64,000 nucleotides of DNA, from assembly GCA_017308475.1 (NCBI GenBank), contig JAFKEU010000004.1:1-64000 (forward strand), read 5' to 3'. The notes under the pieces were generated by a model that searched no databases, was not told the DNA's origin, and saw only the letters and a list, made by a program, of their open reading frames with translations. Both the position numbers and the translations under genes were made by a program. This document shows positions 8,554-19,499 of the stretch, piece after piece. Positions within the stretch are counted from its first letter, which is position 1. Each line of letters opens with the position of its first letter. The stretch is from Alphaproteobacteria bacterium (GTDB taxonomy: Bacteria > Pseudomonadota > Alphaproteobacteria > Micropepsales > Micropepsaceae).

Positions 8554-10076
8554 GTTACAGGTCCCTGCGTGACTTTCTTGCCCGTCTTGAAAAGGACGGC
8601 GCGCTGGTGCGCGTGAAACAGCCTGTCTCCACCGTGCTGGAGATGACGGAAATCCAGACCCGCCTGATCGCCCAGGGCGGGCCGGCCGTGATCTTCGAAA
8701 AGCCGATCCGCGCAGACGGCCAGGTCAGCGACATGCCGGTGCTGGTGAACCTTTTCGGCACGGTGCGCCGCGTGGCGATGGGCGTGACGATGGGTGCGAA
8801 GGAGCGCACGACCGCCACCGACCTGCGCGAGGTGGGCGAGCTTCTGGCCCAGCTTCGCCAACCCCAGCCGCCGCGCAGCTTCGGCGAAGCGGCCGAGCTT
8901 CTGCCGCTGGTGAAAACCGTGCTGGCGATGAAGCCCAGGACCGTCTCGCGCCCCGCCTGCCAGGAGGTGGTGCTGCGTGGCGCTGACATCGACCTGTCGA
9001 AACTGCCGGTGCAGACCTGCTGGCCGGGCGAGCCCGCGCCGTTGATCACCTGGCCGCTGGTGGTCACGCGCGGCCCGACCGACGCGCGCGAGGACAATTA
9101 CAATCTCGGCATCTACCGCATGCAGGTCCTGTCGAAGAACCAGACCATCATGCGCTGGCTCAAGCATCGCGGCGGGGCGCAGCATCACGCGCGCTGGGGC
9201 AAGGAAAAACCCACGCCGCTTCCCGCCGCAGCCGTGATCGGCGCCGATCCGGGCATCATCCTGGCGGCGGTGACGCCGGTGCCCGAGACGCTGTCGGAAT
9301 ACCAGTTCGCCGGACTTCTGCGCGGCAGCCGCGTGGAGCTGGCCGATTGCGTCAGCCAGCCGCTGAAAGTGCCCGCCGAGGCCGAGATCGTGATCGAGGG
9401 CGAGGTCTCGCTGTCCGATTACCGCGACGAAGGCCCCTATGGCGACCACACCGGCTATTACAATTCGGTGGAGCCGTTCCCCGTCTTCACCGTGACGGCG
9501 ATCACCATGCGCCGCGATCCCATCTACCTTTCCACCTACACCGCGCGGCCGCCGGATGAGCCCTCGGTGCTGGGCGAGGCGCTGAACGAAGTCTTCGTGC
9601 CGCTGATCCGCCAGCAGTTCCCGGAGATCGTCGACTTCTGGCTGCCGCCGGAAGGCTGTTCCTATCGCATCGCCGTGGTGTCGATGGGGAAGGCCTATCC
9701 CGGCCATGCCAAGCGGGTGATGATGGCGGTGTGGTCGTACCTGCGCCAGTTCATGTACACCAAATGGGTGATCGTGGTGGACGACGACATAAACGCCCGC
9801 GACTGGAAGGATGTGATGTGGGCGATCTCCACCCGCATGGACCCGGCCCGCGACGTCACCATCATCGAGTCGACGCCCATCGACTATCTCGACTTCGCCT
9901 CGCCCGAGTCGGGACTGGGTTCGAAGATCGGGCTGGACGCCACAAACAAGCTGCCGCCCGAAACCCACCGCGAATGGGGCCGCAAGATCGAAATGGACCC
10001 CGACGTGATCCGCCGCGTCACCGACCGCTGGGCGGCGCTGGGGCTGCCGGGTAACGGTAAGCCGATCTGGAAATAG
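8550..10076 (+). CDS. ubiD: UbiD-family prenylated-FMN decarboxylase
   Basis: 508 residues, the length of UbiD. The conserved [11 protein letters not shown] segment (about 183-193) provides the Asn/Arg pair that binds Mn/K and prenylated-FMN phosphate, and [12 protein letters not shown] (about 293-304) is the second cofactor and active-site block. The most likely role is decarboxylation of 3-polyprenyl-4-hydroxybenzoate in ubiquinone synthesis. Other UbiD enzymes act on different aromatic acids, and the partner flavin prenyltransferase UbiX is not in this window. It is coupled to the upstream permease by ATGA, which is unusual for a ubiquinone gene and leaves room for a transported aromatic substrate. 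Confidence 0.85.
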   Translation: MSYRSLRDFLARLEKDGALVRVKQPVSTVLEMTEIQTRLIAQGGPAVIFEKPIRADGQVSDMPVLVNLFGTVRRVAMGVTMGAKERTTATDLREVGELLAQLRQPQPPRSFGEAAELLPLVKTVLAMKPRTVSRPACQEVVLRGADIDLSKLPVQTCWPGEPAPLITWPLVVTRGPTDAREDNYNLGIYRMQVLSKNQTIMRWLKHRGGAQHHARWGKEKPTPLPAAAVIGADPGIILAAVTPVPETLSEYQFAGLLRGSRVELADCVSQPLKVPAEAEIVIEGEVSLSDYRDEGPYGDHTGYYNSVEPFPVFTVTAITMRRDPIYLSTYTARPPDEPSVLGEALNEVFVPLIRQQFPEIVDFWLPPEGCSYRIAVVSMGKAYPGHAKRVMMAVWSYLRQFMYTKWVIVVDDDINARDWKDVMWAISTRMDPARDVTIIESTPIDYLDFASPESGLGSKIGLDATNKLPPETHREWGRKIEMDPDVIRRVTDRWAALGLPGNGKPIWK

Positions 10077-10138
10077 GCATTTCCGCTTCCCTCCGGTCCC
10101 CCCGCTATCCTAGCATCGCCGCAAATTGTGGAGGGGTC

Positions 10139-11176
10139 ATGCGTCACTTCATTCTGGCGGGCGCCTTCATGCTCGCATGCCTCGGGACCGCATCGGCAGA
10201 GGACTGCAAGCCGCTGCAGATGCTGGGATCGGCGGACGTGGCCGTCCAGGACGGCGAGGTCTTCGCCAATGTCGTGATCAACGGCAAGCCGGCCAAGATG
10301 CTGGTATCGACGGCGGGCGGCACCACCGGCTTCACGCCGCAGGGCGTAACCGCGCTGGGCCTGGACACGATTGCCGATTCCCGCGTCATCCTGATCAACA
10401 GCAAGAGCGAGAGCTCGGAAAGCTATGTCGTCATCGACGATCTGTCGGTGGGCGGCGCCCATATCGCCCACAGCCAGTACATGGTCCTGCCGACCTCCGG
10501 CGCCGGCAATGCCGACACCGATGTGGTCGGCGTGATCGGACCGGACCTGCTGTCCCATTTCGACGTCGAACTGGATTTTGGGGCGGGCAAGATGAACCTG
10601 TTCTCCCAGGATCATTGTCCCGGCAAGGTGATTTACTGGAAGCATGTGGCGGTTTCGGTCGTGCCGCTCAGCAAGTTCCAGCCGACCTCGAACAACAGCC
10701 GCACCGGCTATCAGGGCTACATGAAGCGGTTCGAGCAGATGTGGGTGCCTGTCACGCTGGACGGCAAGGACCTGCCTGCCCAGATCAGCACCAGCGGCGT
10801 GTCCAACATGGAATCGAACACCGCCCTGGGCGCGTTCAACGTGGATGCCAGTTCACCTGGATCGGTGCCTTCCTCCAATCCTCTTGCCACTCCCGGCATA
10901 TTCCAGCATAAATTCTCGGCCCTGGTGTTCGATGGCGTGACCGTCACCAATCCCAATTTTCTGGTCTACCCGTTCCATCCCGCCAAGTTCACCCGCCAAT
11001 TCAAGCGCACGGATACGCGACTGGCCCGGCTGGACGATGGCGACCCCGCTTCCATCGTGGTCGGCATGGACGTCCTTACCAGGCTGCATCTTTTCGCGTC
11101 TTTTGGGGAGCACAGGCTGTTCATCACCGAGGCCAGCGGTCCGCCCAAACCGGCATCTGCGGGCGGCACGCAATAG
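10139..11176 (+). CDS. Secreted retropepsin-like protein that lacks both catalytic aspartates
   Basis: 345 residues with a Sec signal peptide (cleavage after ASA, about residue 20). Two retropepsin-like units are visible. In each, the place where an active protease has an hydrophobic-Asp-Thr-Gly motif reads differently: MLVSTAGGTTGF (residues 58-69) in the first unit and ISTSGVSN in the second (about 219-226). The flap and hydrophobic-Gly strands (VVGVIGPDLLSHFDVELDF, 136-154) are kept. This looks like a pseudo-protease or binding protein of the TIGR02281/clan AA type. The frame is intact, so the losses are not due to decay. The start follows GGAGGGG at 10130-10136. Confidence 0.6.
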   Translation: MRHFILAGAFMLACLGTASAEDCKPLQMLGSADVAVQDGEVFANVVINGKPAKMLVSTAGGTTGFTPQGVTALGLDTIADSRVILINSKSESSESYVVIDDLSVGGAHIAHSQYMVLPTSGAGNADTDVVGVIGPDLLSHFDVELDFGAGKMNLFSQDHCPGKVIYWKHVAVSVVPLSKFQPTSNNSRTGYQGYMKRFEQMWVPVTLDGKDLPAQISTSGVSNMESNTALGAFNVDASSPGSVPSSNPLATPGIFQHKFSALVFDGVTVTNPNFLVYPFHPAKFTRQFKRTDTRLARLDDGDPASIVVGMDVLTRLHLFASFGEHRLFITEASGPPKPASAGGTQ

Positions 11177-11227
11177 GCGCGGCAGCCCCGCCTTGACGGA
11201 TGCCGGGATTCCCGGCATCCGATAGCC

Positions 11228-12565
11228 ATGACCCGCAATCCCCAGGACATTCTCGGCTCCCTGATCGACGGCGCCAAAAGGGCCGGCGCCGATGCCGCGG
11301 ACGCGCTCTACATCGAAGGCGTTTCCTCCTCCGTCTCCTATCGCCTGGGCAAGCTGGAGGATGTGGAGCGCGCCGAAAGTTACGACCTGGGCCTGCGCGT
11401 CTTCGTGGGCCAGCGCGTGGCCTTCGTCTCCTCCAGCGATTTTTCCGCCGATGCTCTTACCGCCCTGCCCGGCCGCGCTGTCGCCATGGCGCGCCTGGCG
11501 CCCGAAGACAAATTCGCCGGCCTGGCACCGGCGGAAAAACTGGCGCGCGACATTCCTGACCTCGACCTGGAAGACCCGGCCGAGCCCGGCGCCGAACGGC
11601 TGATCGAACTGGCGCGCGCGGTGGAAGGCGCCGCCCTGGCCGTGCCCGGCGTGACCAATTCCGAAGGCGGCGGCGCATCCTTCTCGCGCCGCGCGGTAGC
11701 GCTGGCCACCAGCACCGGCTTTTACGGCCGCCATGCCGGCACGTCCCACAGCATCGGCGTCGCCGTGCTGGCGGGCGAAGGCGTCGGCATGGAGCGCGAC
11801 TATGACCATGCCAGCGCGCGCCATGCCGGCGATCTGCGCGATGCCGCCGAGATCGGCCGCACCGCCGGCGAGAAAGCCGTCAAGCGCCTCAACCCCCGCA
11901 AGGCGAAATCCCAATCCGTGCCGGTGGTGTTCCACCCGGACGAAGCGGCCGGTCTTCTGGGCCATTTTTCCGGCGCCATCTCGGGCGCCTCGATCGCGCG
12001 TGGAGTTTCCTTCCTCAAGGACCGCATGGGCCGGAAGGTTTTCGCGCCGTCCGTCCGCATCATCGACGATCCGCATCGCATCCGTGGCCTGCGCTCCAAG
12101 CCTTTCGACGGCGAAGGCGTCGCCAATCGGCGCATGGCGCTGGTGGAGGACGGCGTCCTCACCACCTGGCTGCTCGACTGCGCCAGCGCCCGCCAGCTGG
12201 GGCTCGAGACCACCGGCCATGCCGCGCGCGGCACGGGCGGCCCACCCATGCCTTCCACCACCAATCTCTATCTGGAGCCGGGCACATGCACGCCCGAGGC
12301 GCTGATCGCCGACATCGAACAGGGCTTCTATGTCACCGAGCTGATGGGCATGGGCGTCAATGGCGTGACCGGCGATTACAGTCGCGGCGCCGCCGGCTTC
12401 TGGATCGAGAAAGGCAAGATCGCCTATCCGGTTTCGGAAGTGACGATCGCGGGCAACCTGAAGGACATGTTCCTCAACCTGACCCCGGCCAGCGACCTTC
12501 AATTCCGCCACGGCACCAACTCCCCCACCGTCCGCATCGAGGGCATGACGCTTGCCGGATCGTGA
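11228..12565 (+). CDS. pmbA: TldD/PmbA-family protein (TldE/PmbA subunit)
   Basis: 445 residues, standard for PmbA/TldE. In the known TldD-TldE heterodimer TldD carries the zinc site and TldE is the non-catalytic partner. Together they degrade unfolded peptides and, in some bacteria, mature microcins. The C-terminal GMGVNGVTGDYSRGAAGFWIE region (about 375-395) is the family signature. No HExxxH zinc motif is visible, which fits the E subunit. TldD is not in the window. The gene runs directly into the CysQ-like gene with a 14-base overlap, an order common in alphaproteobacteria. Confidence 0.9.
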   Translation: MTRNPQDILGSLIDGAKRAGADAADALYIEGVSSSVSYRLGKLEDVERAESYDLGLRVFVGQRVAFVSSSDFSADALTALPGRAVAMARLAPEDKFAGLAPAEKLARDIPDLDLEDPAEPGAERLIELARAVEGAALAVPGVTNSEGGGASFSRRAVALATSTGFYGRHAGTSHSIGVAVLAGEGVGMERDYDHASARHAGDLRDAAEIGRTAGEKAVKRLNPRKAKSQSVPVVFHPDEAAGLLGHFSGAISGASIARGVSFLKDRMGRKVFAPSVRIIDDPHRIRGLRSKPFDGEGVANRRMALVEDGVLTTWLLDCASARQLGLETTGHAARGTGGPPMPSTTNLYLEPGTCTPEALIADIEQGFYVTELMGMGVNGVTGDYSRGAAGFWIEKGKIAYPVSEVTIAGNLKDMFLNLTPASDLQFRHGTNSPTVRIEGMTLAGS

Positions 12566-13313
12566 CGATCTGAAGCTGCTTGAGACCACTGTCCGCGCCG
12601 CGGGGGCCATCGCGCTGCAATATTTCGGCACCGACTATCGTCATTGGCGCAAGGAAGGCGGCAGCCCCGTCACCGAGGCCGACATCGCCGTCAACCGCTA
12701 TCTCTGCGAGACGCTGACCGCCGCGCGGCCGGGTTACGGCTGGCTGTCGGAGGAAAGCCCCGACGATCCGTCGCGCCTCACGCGGAGCGAGGTGTTCGTG
12801 GTCGATCCCATCGACGGCACCATTGCCTTCCTGAAAGGCCGGCCGCATTTCACCGTCTGCGCCGCCGTCGTCACGGATGGACGCCCCTGCTGCGGCGCCG
12901 TCTACAACCCTGCCAGCGACGAGCTTTATGCGGCACGCGCGGATGGCGGCGCCACGCGCAACGGTGTGCCCATCCATGTGGGCACGCGCACGCAGCTTGA
13001 AGGCTGCCACATGCTGGGCAATCGCGACCAGCTGACCCGCCCGCCCTGGCCGGCGATGCAGGTGCACAACCGCAATTCGCTGGCCTACCGGCTGGCGCTG
13101 GTGGCCGACGGCAGCGCCGATGCCACCGTCGCGCTTTCGGCCAAGCGCGATTGGGACCTGGCGGCAGCCGACATCATCCTGACCGAGGCGGGCGGCGTGG
13201 TCAGCGACGCCCAGGGCACGCCGCTGGCCTACAACAATGCCCATGCGGTACAGCCCACCCTGGTGGCCGCCAACCGCAATCTGCATGCAGAAATTCTCGG
13301 TCTTCTGAATTGA
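12552..13313 (+). CDS. Inositol-monophosphatase-family phosphatase, CysQ-like
   Basis: 253 residues from a TTG start inside the end of pmbA. The Mg-dependent phosphatase motifs are in order: WLSEESPDD (64-72), VDPIDGT (84-90) and WDLAAADIILTEAGG (about 202-216). In alphaproteobacteria the homologue at this locus is annotated as 3'(2'),5'-bisphosphate nucleotidase CysQ, which removes pAp from sulfate assimilation, but inositol monophosphatase activity cannot be excluded. No better ATG or GTG start exists downstream before the first conserved motif, hence the TTG choice. Confidence 0.82.
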   Translation: MPDRDDLKLLETTVRAAGAIALQYFGTDYRHWRKEGGSPVTEADIAVNRYLCETLTAARPGYGWLSEESPDDPSRLTRSEVFVVDPIDGTIAFLKGRPHFTVCAAVVTDGRPCCGAVYNPASDELYAARADGGATRNGVPIHVGTRTQLEGCHMLGNRDQLTRPPWPAMQVHNRNSLAYRLALVADGSADATVALSAKRDWDLAAADIILTEAGGVVSDAQGTPLAYNNAHAVQPTLVAANRNLHAEILGLLN

Positions 13314-13393
13314 CAGCTCCGCTGCGACAAAAAGTGCGCTAGGCCATGTTAACGATTGCGCTTCAATGATGCGGCGCAACCGAAGGAGCGGTC

Positions 13394-13630
13394 ATGGCCG
13401 AACCAAAGCAGCTACTGCATTTCGTCTTCGGCGGTGAACTGGAGTCCGCGGACGAGGTCGTGTTCAAGGACCTCGGCAAGCTGGATTTCGTGGGCATGTA
13501 TCCCAACTTCGCCGAGGCCAGAAAGGCGTGGGCAGCCAAGGCGCAGGCGACGGTCGACAATGCCCAGATGCGCTATTTCGTGGTCCATATCCACCGGCTG
13601 ATGGAACCGGACGCCGACCACGAGCACTAA
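13394..13630 (+). CDS. DUF4170 protein
   Basis: 78 residues: LLHFVFGGELESADEVVF followed by LDFVGMYPNFAEARKAWAAKAQATVD and RYFVVHIHRL, the full DUF4170 domain. The family is small, cytoplasmic and restricted largely to alphaproteobacteria, where it sits between the CysQ-like gene and the lipid A exporter exactly as here. The biochemical role is unknown, and the context hints at a link to the envelope. The start ATG follows AAGGAGCGGTC, a good ribosome-binding site. Confidence 0.85.
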   Translation: MAEPKQLLHFVFGGELESADEVVFKDLGKLDFVGMYPNFAEARKAWAAKAQATVDNAQMRYFVVHIHRLMEPDADHEH

Positions 13631-13636
13631 CCAATT

Positions 13637-13654
13637 GGCATAATTTGCCTTTTT
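13637..13654 (+). terminator. Weak intrinsic terminator candidate after DUF4170
   Basis: GGCA-TAATT-TGCC followed by TTTTT. The stem is only four base pairs, so termination would be partial. It separates the pmbA-DUF4170 genes from the lipid A operon. Confidence 0.35.
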
Positions 13655-13679
13655 CACCCTCGCGCCCCCTCCCCGGCGC

Positions 13680-15490
<1,811 letters not shown>

Positions 15491-15494
<4 letters not shown>

Positions 15495-16771
15495 ACAAAC
15501 CACCGCGTCCCCATGGCCTGACGGCCTGGCGTCTGGCCACGCGACTTGTTTCGCCCTTCGCACCGCTGGTCCTTGGCCAGCGCGCCGCGCGCGGCAAGGA
15601 AGACCCGGCCCGCATCCGCGAGCGGCTGGGCCATGCCGCGCTTGCCCGTCCCGAAGGACGCCTTGTGTGGGTGCACGGCGCCAGCGTGGGCGAAAGCCTT
15701 TCCGCCCTGCCGTTGATCGAGCGGCTGCTGGCCGAAAGCGGAACACAGGTCCTGGTCACCAGCGGCACGGTCGCCAGCGCCCAGATCATGCAGGCGCGCC
15801 TTCCGCAAGGCGCGCTGCACCAGTTCGTGCCTTTGGACACGCCCCGCGCGGTCGGCCGGTTCCTGGATCACTGGCGCCCGGATGCGGGCCTGTTCGTGGA
15901 ATCGGATCTTTGGCCCAACCTGATCCTGGAGGCCGCGGCGCGCGGCGTGCGGCTGGCTTTGGTCAATGCCCGCATTTCCGACCGCTCGGCGCGGCGCTGG
16001 CGCTGGGCCAAGGCCAGCGGCGCGGCGCTGCTGGGCGCCTTCGACGTGGTGCTGGCGCAGGACGAAGTCTTTGCCGAACGCTTTCGCGGGCTTGGCGCGC
16101 GCAACGTGATGGTGGTGGGCAGCCTGAAGGCCGACGCGCCGCCCCTGCCGGTAGACGGAGCCGCCCTGGAGGCGATGAGGGCGGCGATCGGCACCCGCCC
16201 CGTGCTGCTGGCGGCCCAGACACATCCCGGCGAAGACGAGACGGTGCTTCCCGCCCATGATGCCCTGCGCGCGCGCTTTGCCGATCTTCTCACCATCATC
16301 GTGCCGCGCCATGTCCAGCGCGGCGCCGATATCGCCATGCTGTGCGGTCCCCGGCCTTCGGCGCGCCGCAGCAACGGCGATGCGCTGACGGCGCAGACCG
16401 CCGTCTACATCGCCGACACGCTGAACGAGATGGGCCTGTTCTATAGGCTGGCGCCCTTCTGCTTCCTGGGCGGCACGCTGGTGCCCATGGGCGGGCACAA
16501 TCCGCTCGAGCCCGCCAAGCTGCACCGCGCGGTGCTGGCCGGTCCGCACACCGAAAGCAATGTGCATGCCTTTGCGGCGGTGCTGGGCGCGCAGGGGTTC
16601 GGCCGTGTCCGCACCAGCGCCGACATCGCGCGCGAGGCGGCACGGCTTTTCGCCGACCCCCAGGCCGCCAAACTCGCGGGCGAGGATGCCGCGCGCGGTG
16701 CCGCCACCCTGTCGGGCGCAGTGGAACGCAGCGTCGCCGCGATCAGGACCCTGCTCGATGCGCGCGCCTGA
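15491..16771 (+). CDS. waaA: 3-deoxy-D-manno-octulosonic acid (Kdo) transferase WaaA
   Basis: Transfers Kdo from CMP-Kdo to lipid IVA at the inner membrane. 426 residues, typical of WaaA/KdtA. It begins with a short hydrophobic anchor region followed by LVWVHGASVGESLSALPLIERLL (about 57-79), the glycosyltransferase-30 hallmark with the catalytic glutamate. MGGHNPLEPA near residue 335 is the conserved donor-site motif. It is coupled to msbA by an ATGA overlap and to lpxK by a 14-base overlap, forming a lipid A operon. Confidence 0.93.
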
Positions 16772-17708
16772 TTTCTGGCGCTCGCGCGGGCTCCTGCCCA
16801 CACTGCTTGCGCCGCTGGGCGCGCTTTACGGCGCCAGCGTGGCATGGAAGGCAAAGACCGCCCGCCCCTTCGATCCGGGCGTGCCGGTGATCTGCGTCGG
16901 CAACCTGACCGCCGGCGGCAGCGGCAAGACCCCCATCGCCATCGCCATCGCCCGCCGGCTGATGGCGCGCGGCCACAAGCCCTTCTTCCTGACGCGCGGC
17001 TATGGCGGCAAGGAAAAGGGCCCGGCGCTGGCGGCGCGGGTGCACAGCGCCGCGCAGATGGGCGACGAGGCGCTGCTGCTCGCCCGCACCGCACCGACCG
17101 TGGTGTCGCGCGACCGCGCGGCAGGCGCCCGGCTGGCGTTGGAAAAAGGCGCCGGCGTGATCGTGATGGACGATGGCCACCAGAATTTCACCCTGAAAAA
17201 GACGCTGTCGCTTGTCGTGGTGGACGGTGAAACCGGCTTCGGCAATGGGCTGATGATCCCCGCAGGTCCCCTGCGCGAGCCCGTGGCGCAAGGGCTGGCG
17301 CGCGCCGATGCCGTCATTCTGGTCGGCGATGGCGATCCCGACCTGAAGGGCCATGCCGGCCCGGTGCTGCGCGCGCATCTGATCGGCGAAGGCGGTGCCT
17401 TCGCTGGAACGCGCGTCTTCGCCTTTGCCGGAATCGGCCGGCCGGAGAAGTTCGTCGCTTCGCTGGAAGAGGCGGGGGCCGATGTGGTGGGAAGATGCTT
17501 CTTCGCCGACCATCATCCCTACCAGCCCGGCGAGATCGAACAGCTCAAGGCCATCGCGGGCGACGCCACGCTGGTCACCACGGAAAAGGATTTCGTGCGC
17601 CTTTCCACCGAAGACCGCCAGGGCGTGCGCGTCCTGAAGATTGCCGCGCGCTTTGCCGACGAAAGGGTTCTGGACCGCCTGCTTGACACCGCCCTGGGCA
17701 AGGGCTAG
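16758..17708 (+). CDS. lpxK: Tetraacyldisaccharide 4'-kinase LpxK
   Basis: Phosphorylates the 4' position of the lipid A disaccharide. 316 residues from the ATG of MRAPDFW, which lies inside the end of waaA. The Walker A variant GNLTAGGSGKTPIAIAI spans 48-64, and FFLTRGYGGKEKGP follows at about 75-88. VIVMDDGHQNFTL is the second conserved block. The N-terminal hydrophobic segment (11-30) anchors it to the inner membrane. The frame extends upstream within waaA, but that part is shadow sequence. Confidence 0.93.
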   Translation: MRAPDFWRSRGLLPTLLAPLGALYGASVAWKAKTARPFDPGVPVICVGNLTAGGSGKTPIAIAIARRLMARGHKPFFLTRGYGGKEKGPALAARVHSAAQMGDEALLLARTAPTVVSRDRAAGARLALEKGAGVIVMDDGHQNFTLKKTLSLVVVDGETGFGNGLMIPAGPLREPVAQGLARADAVILVGDGDPDLKGHAGPVLRAHLIGEGGAFAGTRVFAFAGIGRPEKFVASLEEAGADVVGRCFFADHHPYQPGEIEQLKAIAGDATLVTTEKDFVRLSTEDRQGVRVLKIAARFADERVLDRLLDTALGKG

Positions 17709-17720
17709 CCGCGAGCCGGA

Positions 17721-18656
17721 ATGAAAGACAAGCCCACGACCTTTCTGGAGACGCTGCGGTACGGCGCGGAAGCCGCGCTGTTCATGGCCTTCATTGGCCT
17801 GTTCCGCGTCCTGGGCCCGGACAGGGCCTCGTATCTTGGCGGCTGGATCGGCCGCAACATCCTTTGCCACCTGCCGCCCGACCGTGTCGCGCGCGCCAAC
17901 CTGGCCGCGGCCTTCCCGGAAAAGACGCAGGCCGAGCGCGACGCCATCCGCATGGCGATGTGGGACAATCTGGGCCGGGTGGTGGGCGAATATGCCCACC
18001 TGGATGCCTTTTCCATCACCGGCCCCAATCCCCGCATCCGGGTCATCGACCGTGCCCAGTCTGTGGCCGCTCTTGCCGACGGCAAGGGCGTGATATTCGT
18101 ATCGGGCCACCTGGCCAACTGGGAGATGATGCCCATCACCGGCAATCTTCTGGGCTTTGACGGCGCCACCGTGGTGCGCCCGCCCAACAACCCCTTTGTC
18201 GCGCATTATCTGGAAGTGCAGCGCGGCCTTCTGGGCCCCAAGGACCAGATCGCCAAGCACAATGCGATGCGCCGCATGATCGCCCAGCTGCGCGCCGGCA
18301 AGGCGCTCTACATGCTGGCCGACCAGAAGCTGAACGAAGGCGTGCCTGTCCCCTTTTTCGGCCGCGACGCGATGACCACGCCCGCGCCCGCCGCGCTGGC
18401 GCTGAAGCTGGGCGCGCGCATCGTGTTTGCCAGCAACCGGCGCACCCACGGCGCGCGCTTCGAGGTGGTGCTCTACCCCGGTCCCGATTTCACGCCCACC
18501 GGCGAGGAGACCAAGGACATGCTGGCCCTGACGGCGGCCATCACGGCCCGCATCGAGGAGATGGTGCGCGCCGATCCCGCCCAATGGCTGTGGATACACA
18601 ATCGCTGGCCGAAAGATGGGCGTCCGCCGCGTGACAGCGCCGCCGCCCTCACCTAG
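17721..18656 (+). CDS. lpxL: LpxL/HtrB-family lipid A acyltransferase
   Basis: 311 residues. The HX4E acyltransferase motif is SGHLANWE, with His130 and Glu135, and a single N-terminal membrane helix lies at about 17-31. DQKLNEGVPVPFFGRDAMTTPAPA matches the second conserved region. It adds a secondary acyl chain to Kdo-lipid A using acyl-ACP. The position after lpxK completes the msbA-waaA-lpxK-lpxL set. Chain-length preference cannot be read from the sequence, so the gene symbol is for the family. Confidence 0.85.
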   Translation: MKDKPTTFLETLRYGAEAALFMAFIGLFRVLGPDRASYLGGWIGRNILCHLPPDRVARANLAAAFPEKTQAERDAIRMAMWDNLGRVVGEYAHLDAFSITGPNPRIRVIDRAQSVAALADGKGVIFVSGHLANWEMMPITGNLLGFDGATVVRPPNNPFVAHYLEVQRGLLGPKDQIAKHNAMRRMIAQLRAGKALYMLADQKLNEGVPVPFFGRDAMTTPAPAALALKLGARIVFASNRRTHGARFEVVLYPGPDFTPTGEETKDMLALTAAITARIEEMVRADPAQWLWIHNRWPKDGRPPRDSAAALT

Positions 18657-18665
18657 AAATCGCCC

Positions 18666-19358
18666 ATGCCCATCCGCCGCGAAATCCTCGACACGCTGTT
18701 CTTCGGCCGCGAACCCTTTGCCGGTTTTGCGTTTCAGGACATCCCGCGCGACCTCCAGGGCTGGCATTCCGCCCATCCCTATCTGACCCGCGCCATCGAA
18801 GAGGTGCGCCCGCGCGTTGTGGTCGAAGTCGGCGTGTGGAAGGGCGCCTCGGTCGTCACCATGGCCAAAGCCATGCAGCGCCTGGGGCTGGACGGGGCGA
18901 TCATCGCCATCGACACCTGGCTGGGCTCCGCCGAGCATTATAAAGAGAAGTTCATTGCCGACATGGATTTCGAATTCGGCCGGCCGCGCCTCTACCGCAA
19001 GTTCCTGGCGAACATCTGCCATGAAGGGCTGACCGATTTTGTCGTGCCCCTGCCGCTGGACAGCATCAACGCCTATGAGCTTTTGAAGATGCGCGGCGTG
19101 CGCCCCGATGTGCTGCACATCGATGCGGGGCACGACTATGCCTCGGTGATGGCCGACCTGAAGGCCTGGTGGCCGCAACTGACCCCCGGTGGGGTGCTGA
19201 TCGGCGACGACTATTTCAAGGCCGGATTCGTCCAGGGCCTGATCGGAAAAGAGAAGTGGCCCGAAGTGCGCCAGGCCTTCGACGAATTCTTCGCCGCCAC
19301 GCCCCACACCGTCTTCGAAAGCGGCGACGGCAAATGCTACGTGGGCAAGCCCCGCTAG
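18666..19358 (+). CDS. Class I SAM methyltransferase (Methyltransf_24 / CmcI-like)
   Basis: 230 residues. Motif I reads VVVEVGVWKGASV (51-63), followed by IIAIDTWLGS (about 79-88) and the downstream acidic motif VLHIDAGHDYASV (about 146-158). GDDYF later in the fold is a possible metal site, as in catechol-type methyltransferases of this group. The substrate is unknown. It begins nine bases after the acyltransferase stop, so it probably travels with the lipid A operon and may modify a surface glycan. Confidence 0.75.
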   Translation: MPIRREILDTLFFGREPFAGFAFQDIPRDLQGWHSAHPYLTRAIEEVRPRVVVEVGVWKGASVVTMAKAMQRLGLDGAIIAIDTWLGSAEHYKEKFIADMDFEFGRPRLYRKFLANICHEGLTDFVVPLPLDSINAYELLKMRGVRPDVLHIDAGHDYASVMADLKAWWPQLTPGGVLIGDDYFKAGFVQGLIGKEKWPEVRQAFDEFFAATPHTVFESGDGKCYVGKPR

Positions 19359-19431
19359 GCTCTGCACCGCTTGTCATGACCCCGCCCTCGCCTTGAGCCT
19401 GGTTTTTTACGCCGCCGATGCTCACACCACG

Positions 19432-19494
19432 CTTCGACAGGCTCGGCATGAAGATTCTTTTTCCTCCTCACCCTGAGCCTGTCGAAGGGTGAGG
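19432..19494. repeat. REP-like inverted repeat element
   Basis: CTTCGACAGGCTC (19432-19444) and its exact complement GAGCCTGTCGAAG (19475-19487) form a 13-bp perfect inverted repeat with a 30-base loop. A second, nested hairpin pairs CCTCACCC (19466-19473) with GGGTGAGG (19487-19494). The CTTCGACAGGCTCAGGGTGAG word is a dispersed repeat common in alphaproteobacterial genomes. It lies between the convergent methyltransferase and M23 genes, so it may also act as a two-way terminator. Confidence 0.75.
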
Positions 19495-19499
19495 CAAAC

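Noticed and set aside
16743..19367. An 874-codon minus-strand open frame
   Set aside because: It is the antisense of lpxK, lpxL and the methyltransferase, an effect of high GC. The plus-strand genes have full family signatures.
19432..19494. CRISPR-like repeat
   Set aside because: There is only one inverted pair and no regular spacers. It fits a REP-type element.
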